The notes below the pieces were generated by a model. It was given only the letters and a program-made list of their open reading frames with translations, made no database searches and was not told where the DNA came from. The translations under genes were made by a program, and so were the position numbers. Of a stretch of 64,000 nucleotides of DNA, positions 8,644-16,982 are shown one piece after another. Source of the stretch: Marinibaculum pumilum (lineage in GTDB: Bacteria; Pseudomonadota; Alphaproteobacteria; Ferrovibrionales; Ferrovibrionaceae); assembly GCF_042646425.1 (NCBI RefSeq), contig NZ_JBHRTR010000009.1:62001-126000 (forward strand), written 5' to 3'. Positions within the stretch are counted from its first letter, which is position 1. Each line of letters opens with the position of its first letter.

Positions 8644-9146
8644 CCAGGCAGGGACGAGGCACGGGCGGCGGCGCCGCCGAAGCGCCGTCCGCCGGCGATG
8701 CGCCGCCGGCGCAGGACCTTCGCTTCCGGATCGTCAACTGGATCGGCATCATCGACCAGCTGGCGGGCGCGCGCGCCAATACCCTGCTGGCGCCGCTGGA
8801 CCTGACCCTGCCGCAGTTCGCGCTGCTGAACCATTTCAGCTGGCGCGGCGAGGCGGGGCTGACCGTCGGCGCCGTCGCGCGGGCGATGCAGCAGCCGCAG
8901 CCGGGCATCACCAAGACCCTGCAGAAGCTGGAGGATCGCGGCTTCCTGTGGTCCGTGCCGAACCCCGTAGACGGCCGTTCGCGCCTGCTGCATATGAGCG
9001 AGGCGGGCCGCACGGCGCATCTTGCCGCCGTAGAGGTGCTGGGCCGGGCGCTGGCCGCACCCTTCGCCGACTGGACGCCGGAGGAACTGGACCTCTGTTT
9101 CCGCCTGCTCGACCGGCTGAAGGTCTGGTTCGACGCGAACCGCTGA
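8640..9146 (+). CDS. MarR family transcriptional regulator
   Basis: This 168-residue protein starts at a GTG that overlaps the flavoprotein stop (GTGA), so the two are translationally coupled. The winged helix region reads LDLTLPQFALLNHFSW, then LTVGAVARAMQQPQPGITKT and LQKLEDRGFL, followed by a wing with DGRSRLLHMSEAGR, all typical of MarR. A disordered 25-residue N-terminus rich in Gly, Ala and Pro precedes the first helix. MarR proteins bind palindromes as dimers and release them on ligand binding or oxidation. The twin ATTCC/GGAAT sites ahead of the operon are its likely operators. Confidence 0.85.
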   Translation: MTRQGRGTGGGAAEAPSAGDAPPAQDLRFRIVNWIGIIDQLAGARANTLLAPLDLTLPQFALLNHFSWRGEAGLTVGAVARAMQQPQPGITKTLQKLEDRGFLWSVPNPVDGRSRLLHMSEAGRTAHLAAVEVLGRALAAPFADWTPEELDLCFRLLDRLKVWFDANR

Positions 9147-9228
9147 CCGCAGATCCGCATCCCGTCTTTCCTCGCGCCCGCCATGCTGCAACACTGCGGC
9201 CGATTCAGCACAGCCTCAGGGGAGCGAG

Positions 9229-9450
9229 ATGGCGGCCATCGACGTGAAGACGGAAGTGACGGGCAAGGTGTGGAAGGTGGTTGCCAAGCCCGGCGACAAG
9301 CTGGCCGCCGATGACGAGATCATGATCCTGGAATCGATGAAGATGGAGATCCCGGTCGTGGCACCCGAGGCCGGCACGCTGAAGGAACTGAGCGTCGCCG
9401 AGGGCGATGCGGTCACCGAGGACCAGGTTGTCGCCGTCGTCGAGAGCTGA
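9229..9450 (+). CDS. Stand-alone biotin carboxyl carrier protein (biotinyl domain)
   Basis: This 73-residue protein is a single biotinyl/lipoyl domain. The biotin-accepting lysine is K38 in ESMKMEIPV. The two symmetry-related halves (AIDVKTEVTGKVWKVVAKPGD and VVAPEAGTLKELSVAEGD) are evident. It starts after GGGGAGCGAG. It carries carboxybiotin between a biotin carboxylase and a carboxyltransferase. Neither is adjacent, but a carboxyltransferase without its own carrier lies at 30148-31719. A partner outside the window is equally possible. Confidence 0.9.
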   Translation: MAAIDVKTEVTGKVWKVVAKPGDKLAADDEIMILESMKMEIPVVAPEAGTLKELSVAEGDAVTEDQVVAVVES

Positions 9451-9510
9451 GCGACCGGGCCGGCCGGCAGGGAAGCGGGGCGACATCTCGGAAAGGCCCG
9501 TGACACCGCG

Positions 9511-11400
9511 ATGATGGCCGAGACCTCTGCCGGTCCGGCGCAGGGCGGACCGGGAAATGCCTTCGACGATAGCCTGGAGGCCTCGGCCGGGGCCTTCGCC
9601 ATGGTCGAGACCTCTCTCGACCGCTGCGGCTATGCAGTTCTTCGAGCCTTTCTCGATCCGGCACGGCTTTCGCACCTGGCCGGCCTGGCCAGCCTGGCCA
9701 GGGACGCGGCTGCGATGCCGGAAGAACGCCGCGGGCGCAGGGTCCCGCAAGCGGCGCTCGAGCAGGCGGCGCCAGGCCTATCGCTGCTTGCGCCCTGGCC
9801 GGTGCCGCACGGGTACAGGCTGCTTCAGCATCTTCTGGGCCGCAACTATGCCGTGGGCCGCGCATTCATTGTGGCAGCCGGAGAGCCTGCGTCCGACCTC
9901 CCGGCAGGCGCTGCGGAGACGGCCCCCCCTGCGGGCGCAGTGCTCGAGGCCTGGTTGCCGCTGCAGGCGCCTGTCGGCGCGCAGGCCGGTGTCATGCTGC
10001 CTGGCGACGTGCTGCTGCTGCGGGGTGCCGGAAGGCCGATCTCGGCAGCGGCCGCGGCGATGCGGGCGCCCGGTGCCAGTCTGGTCCTCGCTTTCGGCAA
10101 CAGGCCGCCGCGAACGCCCTCGCGGGGCATCCCGAAATCGGTTCCGGCACCCTTTGCCGTCCACCTGACACAGTTGGACGAACTTGTTTCGCTGGCCTCC
10201 CGGCTCTCGGGAAGGGGCGCAGCGGCCGTGGCGCAAGGGCCGTCGAGAGAGGTCGACGACGACGCAGCGGCGGGGCGCCTGGTCTCCCTCGCGGGAACGA
10301 TACTGCAGCACGTGGTGCCGCAGCAGGTGTTGCCGCCGTTGCGCGCGGCACTCGACGCAGCGGGATTGATCCCGGCCGACGAGCCGGCCTGGCCCCTGTG
10401 GCAGCAGGCGGTCCCGGGCGAGGCTGGGAGCGTGACGGCAGACAGTCTGCCGCCGCTGCGGCAGCCGACTTTCGGCCTTTGCATGGCCGTACGCAATCAT
10501 GCGGCCGACCTGCGCCGTTCCCTGGCGGGCATCGCAGGCCAATGGCGCCCCTTCGATCGGGTGGTGCTGGTTGACGATGCATCCGACGATGAGACGGCCG
10601 GGGTGATGTCGGCCTTTGCGGCGGCGCGGCCTGGGGTCGAAGTTCGCCGCAACGCGGCGCAAATCGGACCCGTCGCCACGGTGTGCCATGCGCTGGAAGA
10701 CCTGGGAACCGACTACATTGCCTGGGCCGCCGCCGACGACTGGCTGCTGCCTGCCATGCTGATGCGCCTGTCGGAGGCGGCTGCCCGGCAGCCGCAGGCC
10801 GGGCTCGTGCTGGGCGAGACAGGCGTGGTGCCCCGGCACCAGGGGCGCTTCGGAAGCGTGGCGCCGCTGATCCACGGCACCAACCGCCTTGCCAGTCTGC
10901 CGCCGGTTTTGCCGCCGGCCGAGCTGCCGCAGCTATTTGCCTGTCGCCGGTTGTGGTTCGGCACCGCCTGGCTGGTGCGTGCAGATGCCCTTGCCCGCGT
11001 CGGCGGCTTTCGTCCCGCGGAAGGCTCGCTGGCGGATTTCTCCGCCCTGCTTCACGTTCTGATGCGCTTCGGGGCCGTCCTGGCTCCGGAACGGCTCAGT
11101 GTCATGACATCGGAGCAGGCGACCTATTCCCAGGCGATCGGCCGGAGCACCGAACGTGCTGCGGCACAGCGCGACGCGGTCCTTGCCAGGTTGAAAGCCC
11201 CGGACGCCCGGCCCGTCTACGAGACGCTCGCCGCGACTCCCGCCTTCATCCATGACCTGCAGTCTGACGCCGAGCTGTTTTCCGGCTATCTCGCCCGGCG
11301 TCCGCAGCACTGGGACCTGCTGTTCAGTGGTATCTGGTGGGCGCTGCGTCACGGTCAGGCGAGGCGGCATTCCGGCAAACGGCAGGAACAGGATGCCTGA
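9511..11400 (+). CDS. Two-domain glycosyltransferase, paralogue A (PhyH-like N-terminus + GT2)
   Basis: This 629-residue protein has two parts. Residues about 30-190 (CGYAVLRAFLDPARL, LLQHLLGRNYAVG, LEAWLPLQ, MLPGDVLLLRG) resemble the fold core of phytanoyl-CoA dioxygenases, but I see no HxD iron motif. From F321 the protein is a family-2 glycosyltransferase: FGLCMAVRNH, VVLVDDAS (D355, D356), the donor region AAADDWLLP where the first DxD aspartate is alanine, and a probable acceptor-side GGFRPAEGSLADF. There is no signal peptide or membrane segment, so it is probably cytoplasmic. Gene B overlaps its stop by 8 bases. A role in glycan assembly is inferred; the N-terminal assignment is tentative. 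Confidence 0.65.
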   Translation: MMAETSAGPAQGGPGNAFDDSLEASAGAFAMVETSLDRCGYAVLRAFLDPARLSHLAGLASLARDAAAMPEERRGRRVPQAALEQAAPGLSLLAPWPVPHGYRLLQHLLGRNYAVGRAFIVAAGEPASDLPAGAAETAPPAGAVLEAWLPLQAPVGAQAGVMLPGDVLLLRGAGRPISAAAAAMRAPGASLVLAFGNRPPRTPSRGIPKSVPAPFAVHLTQLDELVSLASRLSGRGAAAVAQGPSREVDDDAAAGRLVSLAGTILQHVVPQQVLPPLRAALDAAGLIPADEPAWPLWQQAVPGEAGSVTADSLPPLRQPTFGLCMAVRNHAADLRRSLAGIAGQWRPFDRVVLVDDASDDETAGVMSAFAAARPGVEVRRNAAQIGPVATVCHALEDLGTDYIAWAAADDWLLPAMLMRLSEAAARQPQAGLVLGETGVVPRHQGRFGSVAPLIHGTNRLASLPPVLPPAELPQLFACRRLWFGTAWLVRADALARVGGFRPAEGSLADFSALLHVLMRFGAVLAPERLSVMTSEQATYSQAIGRSTERAAAQRDAVLARLKAPDARPVYETLAATPAFIHDLQSDAELFSGYLARRPQHWDLLFSGIWWALRHGQARRHSGKRQEQDA

Positions 11401-13075
11401 AGGCAAGCCACAGGCGCTTCCCGTCCTGCCGTTCGCTGACGCCCTGGCGACACCACTTGCGGAGATTGTCGACCTGCATGGCGGGGTGGTGCTGCGCGGC
11501 GCCGTATCCGCGGTGCAGCTTCAGGCCTTCACCGCGCGGCTGCCGGCGGGCGGCAGGCCGCTGGACGCCGACAGGCTTTCGCGTCGGAATCCGGGCCATG
11601 CGCTGACCGACATCCTGCCTGCGCCGCAGACCTACCAATTGCTGCAGAGCCTTCTGGGCGATGACTACGTCCTGGTGGATGCCTGTCTGGGTTCGGGTGC
11701 GCACGGTCCCATGCCGCCCGGCGCGGACGCCGTCGAACTGCGGCTGCCATTGCGTCCGGTCGCCAAAGGCCCCGCCGCCGACCTGATCCTGTTGCGAGGG
11801 CCGGCGGCGACAGCGATGCCGCCCGACGCACTGATGATATTCTACCGCTTTGCGCCTCGTCATCCGCCGTCGCCGCGCCTTTCGGCCGAACTCCTGCCGC
11901 GGCTTCGCGTCATCGCCGGCCTGATTGCCCCGCACGATGCCACCGGCCCGGACGATGCCGGCACCCCGGCCGGCAAGGGAGCGGAGATTGCCATTGCGCA
12001 GGCCAGGCTGATGCAGGACTTCCGGCCCGGCGAGGTCCTCCCCCTGCTGCGCGGCGTTCTGGAGGATGACGGCCTCCTGCCGGCCGGTACTGCGCGCTGG
12101 GCGATGCCGGAATACGATCCGCCGCCGGAATCGCCATCCCTGCCGGCGTCGGCGGGCCATGGCTTCGGCCTTGTCCTGGCCGTGAGAAACCAGGCGGAAC
12201 TGCTGCAGCGTGCACTGGACGGGCTGGCCGCGCAGGAACGCCCATTCGATCAGATCGTCCTAGTTGACGATGCGTCGGAGGATGCCAGCCTGAACGTGCT
12301 GCAGCGCTTCGCGGCTGACGACGGCCGGGTTGAAGTGATGAGCAATCCCATCCGCCTTGGCGGCGTCGCCAGTGCGGCGCTGGCGCTCCGGCAGTTGCGG
12401 ACCGGTTATGTCAGCTGGGCGTCGGCCGACGACCTCCTGCTTCCCCATGCGCTCGCCCGGCTTGCCGCCGCTGCCGAGGAATATCCCGCCGCCGCGCTGG
12501 CCCTGGGAGAGACCGGGGTCGCCGAACGCACCGGAGGGCGGATCGGCCCGGTCGGCCGCATGGCCAGTGGCGGCGCTGAGATGGGAAGCCTGGCGCCCTT
12601 CCTCGCGCCGCATGACCTGCCGCGCATGCTGTGCTGCCGCCCGCTGTCCTTCGGGACCGCCTGGGCAATGCGCAGGGATGCCCTTCTGGCAGCGGGCGGG
12701 TTCGAACCTGATCTGGGCCCGCTGGCAGATTTCTACGCGGCGCTGGCGCTGAGCTTCAGGCATGGCGTGGCCGTGGTGCCGGAGCGGCTCTCGTCGATGA
12801 GTGTCTCTGCGACAAGCTATTCTCGCAGGGCCGGCCGCGACGTGGCGGCGGCGACAGCGTCACGGGATGCCGTCATGGAGCGGCTGAAGGGACCAGGCGG
12901 CCGCGATGTCTATTGGTGGCTGTCGGCCACGCCCGCCCTTATCGGCGACATGCAGTCCGGCGCGGAGCTTTTCTCGACCTATTTTGCCTTGCGACCCTGT
13001 CACTGGGACCTGATGTTGCGCGCGCTGCACTGGGGCCTGCGACATGGCACCCTGTCCGTGGCAAAAGGGCCCTGA
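11393..13075 (+). CDS. Two-domain glycosyltransferase, paralogue B (PhyH-like N-terminus + GT2)
   Basis: This 560-residue protein has the same architecture as paralogue A but belongs to a second subtype. The ATG at 11393 (AGGA before it) is inside the end of gene A; the frame is open further upstream, but homology to the fourth copy begins here. N-terminal landmarks are GGVVLRGAVSAVQL, LTDILPAPQTYQLLQSLLG and LRLPLRP, without a visible HxD motif. GT2 starts at about residue 258: FGLVLAVRNQAELLQRAL, IVLVDDAS, ASADDLLLP, then LCCRPLSFGTAWAMRRDA and a probable catalytic region GGFEPDLGPLADFY. The closest relative in the window is the gene at 15108-16868. Confidence 0.65.
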   Translation: MPEGKPQALPVLPFADALATPLAEIVDLHGGVVLRGAVSAVQLQAFTARLPAGGRPLDADRLSRRNPGHALTDILPAPQTYQLLQSLLGDDYVLVDACLGSGAHGPMPPGADAVELRLPLRPVAKGPAADLILLRGPAATAMPPDALMIFYRFAPRHPPSPRLSAELLPRLRVIAGLIAPHDATGPDDAGTPAGKGAEIAIAQARLMQDFRPGEVLPLLRGVLEDDGLLPAGTARWAMPEYDPPPESPSLPASAGHGFGLVLAVRNQAELLQRALDGLAAQERPFDQIVLVDDASEDASLNVLQRFAADDGRVEVMSNPIRLGGVASAALALRQLRTGYVSWASADDLLLPHALARLAAAAEEYPAAALALGETGVAERTGGRIGPVGRMASGGAEMGSLAPFLAPHDLPRMLCCRPLSFGTAWAMRRDALLAAGGFEPDLGPLADFYAALALSFRHGVAVVPERLSSMSVSATSYSRRAGRDVAAATASRDAVMERLKGPGGRDVYWWLSATPALIGDMQSGAELFSTYFALRPCHWDLMLRALHWGLRHGTLSVAKGP

Positions 13076-13320
13076 AATCCCGTGCACTGCCTCCCTGTTC
13101 CGGCATCCTGGCAGCGGGACAAAGCCGCGCCTGCGCTCCCCACTGGCGACTGCGGCGCTTCCGTCCTTCCCGCTGCGCTGCATGCCTTTCGAACAGCACG
13201 CGATACTGCAACGCTGCCGGCGCCTCGGTATGGTCTGCATGAAGTGACATGCCGGTCCGAGACGCAGACCCGGGAAGGCCGTGAGGCGCGGTGCTGGCGG
13301 CACGACTGGAAATTGGTCCG

Positions 13321-15111
13321 ATGAGCCCAGCCGCTTCTTTCGACATGCGCTTCGGCGATTGCGCGGCGGACGGTCCTCCGCTGCGCCACGCCCTGCTGCA
13401 GCATGGTCATGCCGTGCTGCGTGGGTTTGTGACCCCGGCACAGCTTCAGTTCCTGTCCGAGGTCGCGAACGCCGCCGCACCACAGATGGCCGGCGACGGC
13501 AGCCGGATCGTACCGCAGGAGCTTTTCGACAGGCTTTCGCCCGACCGCTCGGTACTGGTCTCCTGGCCGGCGCCGATGGGCTATCGCCTGCTCGAGTTCT
13601 TGCTGGGCCCGGGATACCGGCTGAGCGATTCCGCATTGGTGATGGCCGGGCCCTCCGATTCGGCTGCCGGGAAATCATGGGCCGCCGCGGGACTTCAGGC
13701 CTGGCTTCCCCTGCAGGTACCCGAGGGAGGGGCGCCGGGCAGCATGCAGCCGGGCGATGTGTTGCTGCTGCAGGAACCGCGAATGCCGATGAGCGCCGTC
13801 GCCGCCGCGACGAGCGTGCCGGGCGCCAGCCTGGCGCTCACCTTCGCCGGTCGTCCCGCCGCCCTCGCCCCCGGCAGATCGCGCGACAGCGGCGGTGCCG
13901 CCGCCTTCCAGCTCCATCTGGCAAGGCTGCAGGAGCTTGTCGGCCTTGGTATCATGCTCGCACGGGTGCGGGGGATGGACGCCGCCGCGGCGACCGGACG
14001 GCTGCAGACGGTCCTGGGAGAGATCCTGCAGCAGGCCTTGCCGTCGCAGCTGCTGCCACAGTTGCGCGAGGCATTGGGAGCAGCCGGGCTTGTGCCTGAC
14101 GGCAACCCACCCTGGCCGATGCCGGAGCGGGACGGGCCCATTGTTCCTGCGCCTGCGTTGTCGCCGGCGCATGGGGCCAGTTTCGGGCTGTGCATGGTGG
14201 CGCGCGACCAGGCCGGTGACCTGCCGCAGGCCCTCGCCGGCATTGCCGGGCAGTGGCGCGCTTTCGACCGGATCGTCCTGGTCGATGACGCATCACACGA
14301 CGACACACACGACCTTCTGACCGCATTCGCGCGGGGGCGGCCGGGGGCGGAGGTGCTGCGAAACGCGACGCCCCTGGGGCCCTCCGCGAGCCTTCGCGAG
14401 GCACAGGAACGACTGGCCACGGACTATCTGGCCTGGGCTGCGGCCGACGGCTGGATGATGCCGGGCATGCTGCACGCCCTGGCGGCAGCCGCGGTGCGCT
14501 GTCCGCGGGCAGGGCTGCTGCTGGGAGAGACAGGCATCTTGTCCGGAGATGGAAGGCGGCCCGCAAGAGCAGCGTCCCTGGCCGGCGCTGCAAACCATCT
14601 GGCAGACCTGCCTGAACGGCTGAACCCGTGGGAGCTCCCCGTGCTGTTTGCCTGTCGCGGCCTGCGGTTCGGTGCCGCCTGGATCGTCCGCACCGAAGCC
14701 CTTGATCGTGTCGGCGGCTTTCAGGCGGAGGATGTGTCGCCGGCGGATCCTTCCGCTCTGCTGCACGTGCTGTTGCGCTTCGGTGCGGCACTGGTGCCGC
14801 AGCGCCTGGCGGTCATGCCCGCCGACCCGGAGGGTCGCCGGGGGCGAAGTTGCGGAGGCATTCAACGGAGTGCTGCGCAGACCGATGCCATGCTTGACAG
14901 GCTGTTGACGTCCGAGGCGATGGATATTCGCCAGCGGCTGGCCGCGACGCCGGGCCTGGTTCATGAGATCTGTTGCGATGCCGACCCGTTCGCCAGCCGT
15001 CTGGTTCACCGGCCGCACCATTGGGACCTGCTGGTCAGAAGCCTGTGGTGGGGGGAGCGGCACGGTGGAATGCGCGGCGGGTCGGTACCTGGCAGCGGAG
15101 CCGAGCCATGA
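13321..15111 (+). CDS. Two-domain glycosyltransferase, paralogue A' (PhyH-like N-terminus + GT2)
   Basis: This 596-residue protein is closest to paralogue A; both share FGLCM, LAGIAGQWR, RNA, DLP and LLFACR/LFACRGLRFG blocks. The N-terminal part (HGHAVLRGFVTPAQLQFL, YRLLEFLLGPGYRL, LQAWLPLQVPEG, MQPGDVLLLQ) lacks the HxD motif. GT2 starts at residue 288. Its donor region is AAADGWMMP, so one aspartate found in A has become glycine. The segment after RLAVMPADPEG has drifted most. ATG 13321 is chosen, with a GTG at 13291 as alternative. The 245-base gap after gene B shows no other gene. The stop overlaps gene B' as ATGA. Confidence 0.62.
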   Translation: MSPAASFDMRFGDCAADGPPLRHALLQHGHAVLRGFVTPAQLQFLSEVANAAAPQMAGDGSRIVPQELFDRLSPDRSVLVSWPAPMGYRLLEFLLGPGYRLSDSALVMAGPSDSAAGKSWAAAGLQAWLPLQVPEGGAPGSMQPGDVLLLQEPRMPMSAVAAATSVPGASLALTFAGRPAALAPGRSRDSGGAAAFQLHLARLQELVGLGIMLARVRGMDAAAATGRLQTVLGEILQQALPSQLLPQLREALGAAGLVPDGNPPWPMPERDGPIVPAPALSPAHGASFGLCMVARDQAGDLPQALAGIAGQWRAFDRIVLVDDASHDDTHDLLTAFARGRPGAEVLRNATPLGPSASLREAQERLATDYLAWAAADGWMMPGMLHALAAAAVRCPRAGLLLGETGILSGDGRRPARAASLAGAANHLADLPERLNPWELPVLFACRGLRFGAAWIVRTEALDRVGGFQAEDVSPADPSALLHVLLRFGAALVPQRLAVMPADPEGRRGRSCGGIQRSAAQTDAMLDRLLTSEAMDIRQRLAATPGLVHEICCDADPFASRLVHRPHHWDLLVRSLWWGERHGGMRGGSVPGSGAEP

Positions 15112-16868
15112 TGGCGGACGATGGCATGTCGCCTGACGCCCAGCGCGAGGCAGCCTCCGTCCCTTTGGCAGGCTCGGCTTCGGCAACGCCCCCGGTCGTG
15201 GCGGAACCTTTTCCGGCAATCGATGCGGCTGCGATTGCCACGTGCATCGACCGCGAAGGGCATGTGGTCGTACGCGGGGCCGTGCCACCTGCTGTCGTGG
15301 CGAGCTTTGCGGCGCGGCTGCCCGGAGAGCGTGCAAGGCTTTCCGCTTCGGATTTCGCACGCCTGTATCCCGGCCGGTCGCTGACCGACATTCTGCCTGC
15401 GCCTATCGCCTACCAGATGGTGCAGGCGATCCTGGGCGGCGCCTATATCCTGCAGGATGCATGGCTGGGCTGCGGTCCTCCGCCGCCAACGCCGCCTCAT
15501 CGCGATGCCCTGGCTATCTGGCTGCCGCTCGACGATGCCGGATCAGGGACCGGGACCGGACATGCCTTGTCGCTGGCGCCCGGCGATATGGTCCTGGTCC
15601 GCGGTGCGCGGTCGGGCAAGCCGCCGGATGGGGCGGCGGCGGGCTTTCTGTTCGAACCTCGTGCCTGGCCGCTCACCGCGCTCCGCAGCGAGGTGCTTTC
15701 GGCTATCGAAACAGCCCTCCGCGGCCGGTCTCCCGAAGGCGTGGTGTTGCCGAGTGAGCGGTTGGCCGGCGGCGCAGAAATATCTATGGCACTGGCACGG
15801 CTGGTGCGGGACTTCCGGCCCGTCGACATCCTGCCCCTGCTGCGCGGCGCCCTGGAGGACCGCGGCGGGCTGCCGGCAGGAACGCCCCGCTGGGCGATGC
15901 CCGAATACGATCCGGCGCCGCCGGAACCTGCCGCCCTGCCGCCGCCCGGAACGGAATTCGGCCTGGTCCTGTCGGTTTGCAACCAGGCCGGATCTTTGCG
16001 ACGGGCATTGGAAGGTCTGGCGAGTCAGGAACGTCCATTCGACCAGATCCTGCTTGTCGACGATGGGTCCAGAGACGACAGCCGGCAGATCCTGATGGAT
16101 TTCGCAGCGGATCGCCCAGGGGTCGCAGTGCTGAGCAATGACGGCCGGCTTGGCGAAATTGCGAGTATTGCCAAGGCAGTGGAGCAGCTGCGGACAGGAT
16201 ATGTGACCTGGGCGGCGGCCGAGGATCTTCTGCTGCCGGAAGCCGCTGCCCGCCTTGCGGCCGCCTTTGCCGCACAGCCGGCTGCCGCCATGGCCATGGG
16301 CGAGACCGCGGTGGCCATGGTGGAGATCGAACGGCGGGGACCGGCGGAACGCATGGACCATGGCGGCAGCAATCTTGGCAACCTGCCGCCCTATCTTGCG
16401 CCGCGCGAGGTGCCGGAGCGGCTTTGCTGCCGTCGCCTGTCCTTCGGAACAGCCTGGGCCATGCGTCGCGATGCGGTGCTGGAAGCGGGTGGCTTCGATG
16501 CCCGTCTCGGACCGTTCGCGGATTTCTTTACCGGCCTCGTGCTTCTGTCCCGTCACGGCCTGGCGATGGTGCCGGCGCGGCTTTCCGTGATGAGCGTCTA
16601 TGACGCCGACTATACGCGCACAGCCGGCACCGATCCGGAGGTCGTGAGCGCCTGCCGCGATCGCTTTCTGGCACGCCTGAAGCGGCCGGAATTCCGCGAC
16701 GTCTATTGGACGTTCGCCGCGACGCCTGCGCTGGTGGCCGGCATGCCTGCGCAGTCCGAGGTCTACACGACATACTTCGCCTGGCGGCCGCAGCATTGGG
16801 ATCTGATGCTGCGCGGCCTTGCCTGGAGCCTGCGTCATGGAGAACTCCCGCTGGCGAGGGACGGCTGA
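15108..16868 (+). CDS. Two-domain glycosyltransferase, paralogue B' (PhyH-like N-terminus + GT2)
   Basis: This 586-residue protein is closest to paralogue B: both contain LTDILPAP, DFRPxxxLPLLRGxLED, RWAMPEYDP and SFGTAWAMRRDA. It is the only one of the four with an HxD-like triplet in the PhyH-like region (H131-R-D133 in PPHRDALAIWLPLDD), which could be the remains of an iron site. GT2 begins at residue 284 with FGLVLSVCNQAGSLRRAL, ILLVDDGS and AAAEDLLLP, where Glu replaces the retained donor Asp; GGFDARLGPFADFF follows. It starts at the ATG overlapping gene A'. Convergent with the acyl-CoA dehydrogenase gene. Confidence 0.65.
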   Translation: MMADDGMSPDAQREAASVPLAGSASATPPVVAEPFPAIDAAAIATCIDREGHVVVRGAVPPAVVASFAARLPGERARLSASDFARLYPGRSLTDILPAPIAYQMVQAILGGAYILQDAWLGCGPPPPTPPHRDALAIWLPLDDAGSGTGTGHALSLAPGDMVLVRGARSGKPPDGAAAGFLFEPRAWPLTALRSEVLSAIETALRGRSPEGVVLPSERLAGGAEISMALARLVRDFRPVDILPLLRGALEDRGGLPAGTPRWAMPEYDPAPPEPAALPPPGTEFGLVLSVCNQAGSLRRALEGLASQERPFDQILLVDDGSRDDSRQILMDFAADRPGVAVLSNDGRLGEIASIAKAVEQLRTGYVTWAAAEDLLLPEAAARLAAAFAAQPAAAMAMGETAVAMVEIERRGPAERMDHGGSNLGNLPPYLAPREVPERLCCRRLSFGTAWAMRRDAVLEAGGFDARLGPFADFFTGLVLLSRHGLAMVPARLSVMSVYDADYTRTAGTDPEVVSACRDRFLARLKRPEFRDVYWTFAATPALVAGMPAQSEVYTTYFAWRPQHWDLMLRGLAWSLRHGELPLARDG

Positions 16869-16943
16869 GGCCGGAGGCGCGGAATCCGGTCGGGGACATT
16901 GGCCCACAGGGACGCGGCGCGCTTGTCGCGCCCGGCCCCTGCG

Positions 16944-16972
16944 GGGGCAGCTGCCAGCCGGGGCAGCTGCCC
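16944..16972. repeat. Tandem GGGGCAGCTGCC palindromic repeat between convergent genes
   Basis: The 12-mer GGGGCAGCTGCC occurs at 16944-16955 and 16960-16971, and the second copy is within the perfect palindrome GGGCAGCTGCCC. It lies between the ends of two convergent genes, so it could help terminate both. There is no T run. Confidence 0.35.
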
Positions 16973-16982
16973 GCCGGCGTTC

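Noticed and set aside
13076..13320. Possible degraded gene between paralogues B and A'
   Set aside because: No frame in this gap resembles the neighbouring proteins, so I treat it as ordinary spacer at the duplication junction.
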